NCBI GenBank assembly: GCA_041695045.1
Contig: JBGFRR010000026.1
Coordinates: forward strand, 1-10,802
Origin: JBGFRR01 sp041695045
GTDB lineage: Bacteria > Bacteroidota > Ignavibacteria > UBA10030
Direction: 5' to 3'
Length of the DNA stretch: 10,802 nt
The position numbers and the translations under genes are program-made. Within the stretch, counting starts at the first letter, position 1. Each line of letters begins with the position of its first letter. A model generated the notes under the pieces. It was not told where the DNA came from. It saw only the letters and a list, made by a program, of their open reading frames with translations, and ran no database searches. Below are positions 1 through 5,633 of the stretch, piece after piece.

Positions 1-435
1 GAAATCATCGGAATGGTAGGCCTGTGGCGGAATGACCGACGCTCACAAGGAATTTCGCTGCTTGGTATCGTTGGCGTCCCGACGGGCAAGAAAAATGGCA
101 AAGCCCATCACGGATTATCGTATCTCGCGGGTCTTACGGGAAGGATTGCTGCACCGGGAGTGATAACAAACGATATTATCCTGCATTACGATTTCACGGC
201 AAAGCACTACATAGCGGAGACGGGGAGCGTCTTGAAATTGTGGCCCAACCTCTTTGTGACACTCGATGCACGAGGCGCATTCGGGAATGCGCGTCCAGAT
301 ATTTCCATCCTCTCCTCAATGAAATTCCAGATGTGGCCCGCAGTCTTCCTTGCGCTGGGCTACCATACACCCGTCACGAACGCAAAAACGTTCACGCACC
401 AGATCTTCGCTCAACTTGAAATTGGGAGTCATTGA
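1..435 (+). CDS. C-terminal part of a probable outer-membrane beta-barrel protein (5' end outside the window)
   Basis: The reading frame is open from base 1 (EIIGMVGLW...) to a TGA at 433-435, so about 144 residues of a longer protein are visible. I do not recognise a specific family. The segment alternates hydrophobic and polar residues in strand-like blocks (FVTLDARGAF, KFQMWPAVFLALGYHTP) and ends in a short aromatic-containing strand (FAQLEIGSH). This pattern, and the phrase GIVGVPTGKK typical of porin-like 'transporter' barrels, suggest the last strands of an outer-membrane barrel. Its stop lies one base before the ATG of the broken ABC ATPase gene, so the two were probably cotranscribed. 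With the metal-binding lipoprotein downstream this would fit an efflux or metal-handling locus, but that is inference. An unrelated secreted protein cannot be excluded. Confidence 0.6.
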   Translation, partial: EIIGMVGLWRNDRRSQGISLLGIVGVPTGKKNGKAHHGLSYLAGLTGRIAAPGVITNDIILHYDFTAKHYIAETGSVLKLWPNLFVTLDARGAFGNARPDISILSSMKFQMWPAVFLALGYHTPVTNAKTFTHQIFAQLEIGSH

Positions 436-436
436 G

Positions 437-795
437 ATGAGTCTTGTCCAGATTGCGGATCTTCACAAAGTCTATAACACCAGCAGCGATCACGTTCACG
501 CTCTTCGGGGTATAACGCTCGAAATCGGTCAGGGCGAATTTGTTGCGGTGATGGGGCCTTCCGGTTCCGGCAGGAACAGCAGCGCGTCGCCATCGCCCGT
601 GCGCTTGTGGATCAACCACCAATCATCCTTGCAGACGAACCGACTGGAAACATGAACACTGCCGCAAGCGAAGGGATTATGAAACTTCTTCAAAATCTCA
701 ACGACGATGGCCACACCTGTATCATCGTGACTCACAATCCGGAGAACATCAATCCAAAGGATGTGAAGGTCTCGTACAGCGACCACAAGCACTGA
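437..795 (+). pseudogene. ABC transporter ATPase (LolD/MacB type) destroyed by an internal deletion
   Basis: The N-terminal part starts at ATG 437 with a normal LolD/MacB-type opening (MSLVQIADLHKVYN, then VHALRGITLEI) and reaches Walker A at residues 40-45 (GPSGSG). The lysine and S/T that should follow are absent: the DNA jumps directly to the end of the ABC signature (QEQQRVAIARAL), which is read in a different frame from about base 571. From there Walker B with the catalytic glutamate (IILADEPTG) and the H-loop (IIVTHNPE) are intact up to the TGA at 793-795. Compared with the usual length of about 230 residues, roughly 100-110 residues are missing, including the P-loop lysine, the Q-loop and most of the helical domain. 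In frame 2 the ORF ends early at 655. The product cannot bind ATP normally. TCCGGC-like sequence encoding Ser-Gly occurs in both Walker A and the signature motif, so a deletion between short repeats is a plausible cause; a collapsed assembly is the alternative. Confidence 0.88.
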
Positions 796-863
796 CCCGC
801 TTGTAACGCTCGCGAGGAAATCTCAATCCGAATACACCAACTCAACATCAAAGGAATACCACG

Positions 864-1214
864 ATGAACAAACTCATTCTCTTTGCCTCCCTTCTCTTCA
901 TCACGGCCTCATGTGCCAAGCAGGAGCAACAACAAACATCCGACGCCAACGTCCAAACGACGGCAATTGCGATCCCGACCGTGCAATGCAGCATGTGCAC
1001 GGAGACGATCACCGATGCGCTGAAAGAAGTCGAAGGTGTTCAGAGTGTGGACGCGGACGTCAAGACAAAAGTCGCAACCGTCACCTTCCTCCCAGCCGTT
1101 GTTGACGTCAGCCGCCTCGAACGAGCCATCACCGACGCCGGCTACGACGCGAACGCCACCAAGCGCAACGCCGAGGCGTACGAGAAACTGCCGGATTGCT
1201 GTAAGGAGGAGTAG
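864..1214 (+). CDS. Heavy-metal-associated (HMA) domain lipoprotein
   Basis: The 116-residue protein begins with a lipoprotein signal: a short basic start (MNK), a hydrophobic stretch and a lipobox-like T-A-S-C with Cys17 as the likely lipidated residue. A Gln/Ser-rich linker (18-36) leads into an HMA fold at about 37-97, with the metal-binding CxxC (C42, C45) in VQCSMCTETI followed by the expected helix, strand (VDADVKTKVATVTF) and GYDA end. The tail carries a second thiol pair, C112-C113 (LPDCCKEE), which could add a metal ligand. HMA domains bind soft metals such as Cu(I), Zn(II) or Hg(II); here the protein would sit on the outer face of a membrane and capture or pass on metal, possibly to an efflux system. 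The start is supported by AAAGGA at 850-855, eight bases before the ATG. The broken ABC gene lies 68 bases upstream. The metal cannot be told from sequence. Confidence 0.9.
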   Translation: MNKLILFASLLFITASCAKQEQQQTSDANVQTTAIAIPTVQCSMCTETITDALKEVEGVQSVDADVKTKVATVTFLPAVVDVSRLERAITDAGYDANATKRNAEAYEKLPDCCKEE

Positions 1215-1315
1215 AGGTCGGCCATGATGAAGCACCGACAGAGAGGGCATAAATTCATCGCTGATGTTACGCAGAAACATCTCTTGCTCTTTCTTGAAGA
1301 TCCACTCTGTTCCGA

Positions 1316-1360
1316 GGGAGTTTGCGCCAAAGGCGCATCAGCCTATGGCTGAATACTCCC
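1316..1360. repeat. Paired triloop hairpins inside an outer stem (REP-like element 1)
   Basis: Two perfect palindromes abut without a spacer: TGCGCC-AAA-GGCGCA at 1323-1337 and TCAGCC-TAT-GGCTGA at 1338-1352. They are framed by GGGAGT (1316-1321) and ACTCCC (1355-1360), which can pair to close a three-way junction. It lies about 100 bases after the HMA lipoprotein gene and could act as its transcript end or as a stabilising structure; there is no T-run typical of an intrinsic terminator. Confidence 0.6.
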
Positions 1361-1389
1361 GAGGACAACAGGTGGGCGGTGGGGTGTTC

Positions 1390-1431
1390 GGGAGTGCCCC
1401 GCTCTAAAAACGAGCGGGACAGGCAACTCCC
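1390..1431. repeat. Imperfect palindrome with the same GGGAGT/ACTCCC frame (REP-like element 2)
   Basis: The outer arms GGGAGT (1390-1395) and ACTCCC (1426-1431) are identical to those of the preceding element. The inner stem is CCCGCTC (1398-1404) with GAGCGGG (1412-1418) around an A-rich seven-base loop. GCC/GGC at 1396-1398 and 1422-1424 can add pairs. The inner stem resembles the one at 1626-1645. Confidence 0.6.
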
Positions 1432-1461
1432 TCACAACTTCAAGACCCCCTCTGTTTATCC

Positions 1462-1513
1462 TCGTTCCCACGCTCCGTTTACCCCGTCGCTCTTTGGCGG
1501 GGCGTGGGAACGA
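1462..1513. repeat. Long inverted repeat with 12-bp arms
   Basis: TCGTTCCCACGC (1462-1473) is the exact reverse complement of GCGTGGGAACGA (1502-1513). The enclosed 28 bases contain a second possible short stem (CCCCG near 1482 with CGGGG near 1498). The arms contain the GGAACGA end also seen in neighbouring palindromes. Confidence 0.65.
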
Positions 1514-1535
1514 ATTGGCATGAGACTTAGCGTTA

Positions 1536-1551
1536 CCCCGACGAGTCGGGG
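1536..1551. repeat. Short perfect palindrome
   Basis: CCCCGAC (1536-1542) is the reverse complement of GTCGGGG (1545-1551) with a two-base centre. It lies seven bases before the next palindrome and belongs to the same cluster. Confidence 0.5.
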
Positions 1552-1558
1552 GGATGCA

Positions 1559-1581
1559 GTTCCGACGCGGAGCGTCGGAAC
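1559..1581. repeat. Perfect 10-bp stem with three-base loop
   Basis: GTTCCGACGC (1559-1568), loop GGA, GCGTCGGAAC (1572-1581). The right arm plus following bases (CGTCGGAACGAG) recurs alone at 1674-1685 without a left arm, so a partial copy lies about 100 bases downstream. Confidence 0.65.
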
Positions 1582-1600
1582 GAGTTGAACATTCCAACGC

Positions 1601-1647
1601 GTCCCGCCACAGAACGGCGGGACATCCCGCTCAAAAGCAAGCGGGAT
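1601..1647. repeat. Two abutting GC-rich hairpins (REP-like pair)
   Basis: GTCCCGCC (1601-1608) pairs with GGCGGGAC (1616-1623) over a seven-base loop, and directly next to it ATCCCGCT (1624-1631) pairs with AGCGGGAT (1640-1647) over an eight-base A-rich loop. The abutting arrangement repeats the layout at 1323-1352. The second hairpin has nearly the same stem and A-rich loop as the one at 1398-1418, which points to copies of one element family. Apart from these palindromes, the gene-free stretch 1215-1786 holds nothing I can identify. Confidence 0.6.
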
Positions 1648-1750
1648 TCAAGAGGCGAACACACAACGTGGACCGTCGGAACGAGAGTAAAGCGGTGGTA
1701 AGGAAGAGTCGACCAACATGTTGCTGTGTTGGGACAAGCGACACAACAAG

Positions 1751-1777
1751 AACGGCCGATATCTTCAATCGGCTGTT
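1751..1777 (-). terminator. Candidate intrinsic terminator at the end of the minus-strand module
   Basis: AACGGCCGAT (1751-1760) can pair with ATCGGCTGTT (1768-1777) over a seven-base loop, with one G-U pair in the RNA. Read on the minus strand, the stem is followed by a moderately U-rich stretch (CTTGTTGTG). It lies just past the stop of the MFS remnant and so could end transcripts coming from the MNT/HEPN genes. The tail is weak, so this is tentative. Confidence 0.35.
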
Positions 1778-1786
1778 GTATCGTCG

Positions 1787-1876
1787 TTACGGTTGAGTTC
1801 GTGTCGTTATCATTTCCAGGCCGTGTGCGCCGGGTCCGCGTTCGGCTTCCCACAACAGGTAGGTAAAAAGCGTCAT
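1787..1876 (-). pseudogene. C-terminal remnant of a second MFSD1-like MFS transporter
   Basis: On the minus strand this stretch reads MT-LFTYLLWEAERGPGAHGLE-MIT and stops at TAA (1787-1789). It matches the C-terminal end of the intact MFS transporter that ends at 2700 (LFAYLLWKAERGPGAHGLE, then SIT) at 19 of 22 positions. At DNA level 1806-1868 aligns with 2719-2781 without a gap, including a 19-base identical core (1830-1848 and 2743-2761). About seven codons differ only synonymously against three amino-acid changes, so the copy diverged while still a working gene and is not a fresh duplication. The rest of the gene is missing: the similarity ends where the HEPN gene begins, and an accidental ATG here overlaps the HEPN stop (ATGA). 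Anything upstream of the remnant has been replaced by the MNT/HEPN pair. Confidence 0.8.
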
Positions 1877-2277
1877 AAGAGTTTGCGTTGATTACTGATG
1901 TCGAGCTTGCCCAGAATAAAGCGACGAATCTTCTTCGCGGCGTCAAACGCTGTTCGCGCTTCCTGTGCAGCAATTTCTTCACCCGGATACCGAAAATGAA
2001 CTGAGTAAGGATCAAGTATCAAGAGAAAAGGTTTAAGATTCTCAAAATCGGCGTCAATCTCCGAACAGAGTGGGAGGAGGAACTTTGTCAAGGCGTGCGT
2101 TTTGGGAAACGGGACGTTGTTTTCGACAAGAAATGCCTTCATGAATTTCTCCGCGCTCTGCTGGCACGCGAAACACACGAGGTGTCGAACACTCCTTGAC
2201 CTGCTGCGGATCAGCAGTTCCGCTCCCTTCAAGTCTCCTTCAGCTTTCTCTATCCATTCTTTGGTCTCACCGTGCAT
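1873..2277 (-). CDS. HEPN-domain protein, partner of the adjacent nucleotidyltransferase
   Basis: The 134-residue protein is a compact all-helical HEPN domain of the PF05168 type: an amphipathic first helix (KEWIEKAEGDLKGAELLI), the hallmark CQQSAEKFMKAFL at 38-50, the PKTHAL motif with T60-H61, and RYPG at 96-99. HEPN proteins paired with minimal nucleotidyltransferases usually act as RNase-type toxins or as targets of AMP transfer by their partner. The catalytic Rx4-6H motif of the HepT group is not seen at its usual C-terminal place, so RNase activity is uncertain. I chose the ATG at 2277 because the domain begins there and it overlaps the nucleotidyltransferase stop by 11 bases, indicating translational coupling. 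The frame is open further upstream to 2364, but those 29 residues are basic, low in domain character and lie wholly inside the upstream gene. Its own stop overlaps the start of the MFS remnant. Confidence 0.85.
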   Translation of the reverse strand: MHGETKEWIEKAEGDLKGAELLIRSRSRSVRHLVCFACQQSAEKFMKAFLVENNVPFPKTHALTKFLLPLCSEIDADFENLKPFLLILDPYSVHFRYPGEEIAAQEARTAFDAAKKIRRFILGKLDISNQRKLL

Positions 2278-2581
2278 AGAGTACGCGACCTTTCTCTGCA
2301 ACCTCTTGTAAGAACCAATTTCTCCCTTTGAGTCCTTTCTCGAATTCTGCCGGCGTTTTGACAATCACGTCAATCGAAAGACGCTCTTCTTTGATCGATC
2401 GGAGAACGCGTCGAATCCGCTCTGATGACGTTCCCCTCCATCGTGCGATGACGAGGATGTCAAGATCGCTCTCCGGGCCCGGCGTACCATAGCCGTACGA
2501 TCCAAAGAGAATCACCTTCTCCGGTTTGCATGATCGGACTATCTGTCGTGCAATCCTTCTTATGGTATTCTCTGAAATCAT
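2267..2581 (-). CDS. Minimal nucleotidyltransferase (MNT) of an MNT/HEPN module
   Basis: The 104-residue protein has the complete polymerase-beta-type nucleotidyltransferase signature: LFGSYGYG with GS at 27-28, then D39 and D41 exactly at the GS-x10-DxD spacing (SDLDILV), and the third acidic residue D71 in LSIDVIV. All metal-binding residues are therefore present and the enzyme should be active. In related MNT/HEPN pairs the MNT protein acts as antitoxin, in characterised cases by transferring AMP to the HEPN toxin, in the cytoplasm. The gene precedes and overlaps the HEPN gene, the normal order for this module. No clear Shine-Dalgarno sequence precedes the ATG. The 118-base gap from the MFS stop (2582-2699) shows no feature I can support, so it is unclear whether the module has its own promoter. 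Confidence 0.9.
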   Translation of the reverse strand: MISENTIRRIARQIVRSCKPEKVILFGSYGYGTPGPESDLDILVIARWRGTSSERIRRVLRSIKEERLSIDVIVKTPAEFEKGLKGRNWFLQEVAEKGRVLYAR

Positions 2582-2699
2582 GGTTTCGAAGGGTTTCGTG
2601 GTATCAATTCGGATTCATGGCGAATCAACACCATCAAAATGGCAACCCTGAGGACAAGACGCAACGGGATGCAAGGTTTTTCGTGCCATCATCCCTCCC

Positions 2700-4055
2700 T
2701 CATCCCCCCGACTTCATCGTAATGCTCTCCAGCCCGTGTGCACCGGGTCCGCGTTCGGCTTTCCACAGTAGGTAAGCAAACAGAAGTCCGAAGACACCCA
2801 GTACCGTGAATAACCACATGCCGGGTTCGTACCCGGCAGGGTTTTCAGGACCTGCTTCGAACGTATCATTCAACCAACCGATCACCCACGGAACCGCCGC
2901 CATCCCCACTTGCTGGCAGAGCGTCATGAGCGAATATGCCGAGCCGAGTCTTTTCTGTTCAACGATGTATGCAACAGACGGCCACATGATGGCGGGAATG
3001 AGTGAGAATGCGATGCCGAGAAGCATCATCACGACGAGAAGGGTTGCTGGGATGGAGAAGCTGCCGAAGAACGGAAGGGAGAGATGGAGGATCGCCCCCG
3101 GAGGTGCATAGGTGACGATCAAGAAGAGCGGCATAATGATGAGCGCGCCAACGGCCATGAACAGCGAGCGCCGGCCGACGCGGTCGACAAGCAACCCGAA
3201 CAGCGGCGTCGCGATCATTGCAGATAGCGGAAGGAGACTGTTCAGGAATCCACCGACCTCGCGGGAGGTTCCATGCGCCTCGATGAAATATTTAATAGCA
3301 AACGCGCGAAACGGGAAGACGGTCGAGTAGAACACCACACATAATCCCACAACGTACCAGTATGACTTCGAAAACTTATAGAGGTCCTTGAGTTCAAGCT
3401 TTTCCGTTTCCGCTGTGCCCCCGAGCGAGTACACGCGCTCCGCTCTGCTTTCGAGGATCCAATAGAGAAATCCTCCCACCACACACATACTGGTGATGAC
3501 TGTTGCGAGCCAGAGCGGGTCTTGCCAGTTGTCGAATGCCGGTCTCGCCCACGCAGGCGACCAATCCGCGGTCACCGACCCCAGACGAGCAATCGTCAGG
3601 TTGATGCCGAAGGCGAAGCTCAGCTCCTTTCCCTTGAACCACTTCGCGAGGGCGGTCGTGACAGCGACGATCAGCGGCTCTGCGCCAAGTCCGAGGAGGA
3701 ATCGCCCCGCTGCCATGATAGTCAACTCTGGCGATGCAGCCGTTACCGCGGCAGCGATGAGACAAATGGCGCCGAACGACAGCACGGACGTTTTCGTCCC
3801 AAACCGGTCAATGATATACCCGCCTATCAACAACACGAAGATCGCTGCGATGCTGTATACAGTATACAGCAAGCCAAGGTCTCTATCCGAATAGTTGAGC
3901 TGTTCCTTGAGGAGGTCAAAGACGGGAGCGACCGCGTCATAGGCATAGTAGTTCCCGAACATCGCCAGACTGATGACGACGAGAACGAGCCAGCGATACG
4001 AGCGCGGCGGCTCACGCAGTGAGTCGGAGACAAGCATGTGGTCAGCCGTTGTCAT
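2700..4055 (-). CDS. MFS transporter, MFSD1-like
   Basis: This 451-residue protein has about 12 membrane helices in two six-helix halves with a cytoplasmic loop around residues 205-230. The major facilitator motif A is clear after the second helix (GGYIIDRFGTK, 78-88) and recurs in the second half (GLLVDRVGRRS). FGNYYAYD in the first helix and WPSVAYIVEQKRLGSAYSL in the C-terminal half resemble the MFSD1 group, whose animal member moves dipeptides out of lysosomes; this placement is from pattern memory and is moderately sure. It follows the AbgT gene by 15 bases and is the third gene of a proline dehydrogenase-AbgT-MFS unit, so import of small peptides or amino acids is a reasonable guess. 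AAGGGAGG just before ATG 4055 serves as ribosome binding site. The C-terminal end is duplicated as a remnant at 1787-1876. Confidence 0.87.
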   Translation of the reverse strand: MTTADHMLVSDSLREPPRSYRWLVLVVISLAMFGNYYAYDAVAPVFDLLKEQLNYSDRDLGLLYTVYSIAAIFVLLIGGYIIDRFGTKTSVLSFGAICLIAAAVTAASPELTIMAAGRFLLGLGAEPLIVAVTTALAKWFKGKELSFAFGINLTIARLGSVTADWSPAWARPAFDNWQDPLWLATVITSMCVVGGFLYWILESRAERVYSLGGTAETEKLELKDLYKFSKSYWYVVGLCVVFYSTVFPFRAFAIKYFIEAHGTSREVGGFLNSLLPLSAMIATPLFGLLVDRVGRRSLFMAVGALIIMPLFLIVTYAPPGAILHLSLPFFGSFSIPATLLVVMMLLGIAFSLIPAIMWPSVAYIVEQKRLGSAYSLMTLCQQVGMAAVPWVIGWLNDTFEAGPENPAGYEPGMWLFTVLGVFGLLFAYLLWKAERGPGAHGLESITMKSGG

Positions 4056-4070
4056 GACCTCCCTTGCTTT

Positions 4071-5609
4071 TTAGTACGGATACGTATACGATGCCTGGAG
4101 TCCTAACGGGATCCCGAGAATCCAATACACGACCAAGAAGATTGTCCAGACAATCAGGAACGTGACCGAGTATGGCAGCATCATCGATGCGAGTGTGCCG
4201 ATACCGGTGTTCTTCACATAGCGCTGGCAGAAAACGACAATCAACGGAAAATACGGTAGAAGCGGCGTGATGATGTTTGTTGACGAGTCGCCAATGCGGT
4301 ACGCCGCCTGCGTGAGCTCGGGAGAAATTCCGACCTGCATGAGCATGGGAACGAAGATTGGACTCAAGAGCGCCCACTTCGCCGAAGCCGAACCGACGAG
4401 CAGGTTGACAAACGCGGAGAGGAGAATAATACCCCCAATCGTCACCTGACCGGGAAGTGCAAGTTCTTTCAACAGGGTTGCCCCCTTCAACGCAACCAGC
4501 GCGCCGATATTCGACTTGCCGAACGCATCGATGAACAGCGCACAGAAGAACGCCATCACAATGTAATAACTCATCCCGCTTATCGCTTTGCTCATGGCGG
4601 CAATGAAGTCCTTCGCCGACTTGTAGACGCCGACGAGATAGCCGTACACTATTCCCGGAATCACAAACAGGAGAAAGATCAAGGAGACGATTGACCGCAT
4701 GAGTGGAGCCGCGAACGAAGTAATCTCCCCCTCCGGCGACCTGAGAGGTGAATCGCTCGGGAGCGAAGTGATGATCAAGATAACGATTCCGAGTGTCATC
4801 AGACCTGTCGCAACCCAGAATGCCTGCTTTTCCCTTGAGGAGAGCGATTCCAACTTCGGCATATCGCTTGCCTCGCCGTCAACCTTTGTGTGCCGCAATC
4901 GAGGTTCAACAAGTCGGTCCGTGATGAACCACCCGAGACCAATCAAAAGAAAGCTCGAGACGATGGTGAAGTACCAGTTGGATAATGGATTGATTTTAAC
5001 CGCAGGGTCGATGATGTGCGCCGCAGATTGCGTAAAGCCCGCCAGTAGCGGGTCAATCGGTGCGGGGATGATGTTCGCGCCGAAGCCTCCCGATACGCCG
5101 GCGAACGCGGCCGCGATGCCCGCCATCGGGTGTCTCCCCGCTGCAGCAAAGATGACGCCCCCGAGCGGGATCACGAGAACATAACCGGCATCGACGGCAG
5201 TGTGGCTGAGGATGCCAACGAGAATGACCATCGGAGTCAATAGCAAAGCAGGCGTGATGTTGAGTAGGTACTTCAATCCGGCATTGATGTAACCTGCCTG
5301 CTCAGCAACGCCGACACCCAACATAGCAACGAGAACCACACCGAGAGGAGCAAACGACGTAAACACCGTTACCATCGTTGAAAGGAACTCAGCAATCGCA
5401 GGACCGGTGAGTTGATTTTTGATTTGAATCGGCGCGTTGGAACGCGGATCGATTTCAGAAAATTCCACCGACGCAAGCAGGTACGACAGTACCCAGACCG
5501 TCAGCATCGCGATCAGAAACAACATCGCCGGATCGGGTAGCTTATTGCCGATACGTTCAATCGTATCCAATGATTTCTGAACAAATCGATCGAGCTTGCC
5601 TTGGTTCAT
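4071..5609 (-). CDS. AbgT-family transporter
   Basis: The 512-residue protein matches the AbgT family over its full length. Members move p-aminobenzoyl-glutamate, a folate breakdown product, into the cell, and some (MtrF, YdaH) export sulfonamide drugs. Visible hallmarks are the hairpin segment IIPAPIDPLLAG with D186, NPLSNWYFTIVSSF (207-220), and the second hairpin region with W412, P430, R438 and D441 (SAKWALLSP, AYRIGDSSTNIITPLLPY). Their mutual spacing equals that of the functionally tested Trp, Pro, Arg and Asp of YdaH and MtrF, as far as I recall those positions. A strong site AAGGAG (5617-5622) sits seven bases before the ATG. It lies 24 bases after the proline dehydrogenase stop and 15 before the MFS start, so all three are likely one operon. 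No amidohydrolase (AbgA/AbgB) is nearby, so the natural substrate may be another small acidic or peptide-like compound. Confidence 0.94.
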   Translation of the reverse strand: MNQGKLDRFVQKSLDTIERIGNKLPDPAMLFLIAMLTVWVLSYLLASVEFSEIDPRSNAPIQIKNQLTGPAIAEFLSTMVTVFTSFAPLGVVLVAMLGVGVAEQAGYINAGLKYLLNITPALLLTPMVILVGILSHTAVDAGYVLVIPLGGVIFAAAGRHPMAGIAAAFAGVSGGFGANIIPAPIDPLLAGFTQSAAHIIDPAVKINPLSNWYFTIVSSFLLIGLGWFITDRLVEPRLRHTKVDGEASDMPKLESLSSREKQAFWVATGLMTLGIVILIITSLPSDSPLRSPEGEITSFAAPLMRSIVSLIFLLFVIPGIVYGYLVGVYKSAKDFIAAMSKAISGMSYYIVMAFFCALFIDAFGKSNIGALVALKGATLLKELALPGQVTIGGIILLSAFVNLLVGSASAKWALLSPIFVPMLMQVGISPELTQAAYRIGDSSTNIITPLLPYFPLIVVFCQRYVKNTGIGTLASMMLPYSVTFLIVWTIFLVVYWILGIPLGLQASYTYPY

Positions 5610-5633
5610 AACGAGTCTCCTTCCGCGTGTGAA

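Noticed and set aside
1224..1352. A 42-codon plus-strand frame right after the HMA lipoprotein gene, with GAGG before its ATG.
   Set aside because: Its last third is the translation of the two abutting palindromes, the real Shine-Dalgarno-like AAGGAGG is too far away, and the sequence resembles no family I know.
1316..1647. The spaced palindromes as a possible CRISPR array.
   Set aside because: The repeats differ in sequence and length, there are no regular unique spacers, and no cas gene is present.
1806..1870. The repeat shared with 2719-2783 as attachment sites of an integrative element.
   Set aside because: The copies differ mainly at synonymous codon positions, which indicates diverged genes, and no integrase is between them.
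1533..2015. A 160-codon minus-strand frame across the palindrome cluster and the MFS remnant.
   Set aside because: It runs through the repeats and overlaps the HEPN gene in another frame; the Arg/Ser/Thr-rich translation looks like noise.
2278..2364. A 29-codon N-terminal extension of the HEPN protein.
   Set aside because: It lies inside the nucleotidyltransferase gene in another frame, is basic without domain character, and the domain starts at the ATG at 2277.
3522..4022. A 166-codon plus-strand frame opposite the MFS transporter.
   Set aside because: It is antisense to a clear transporter gene and its Arg/Asp-rich translation has no recognisable feature.
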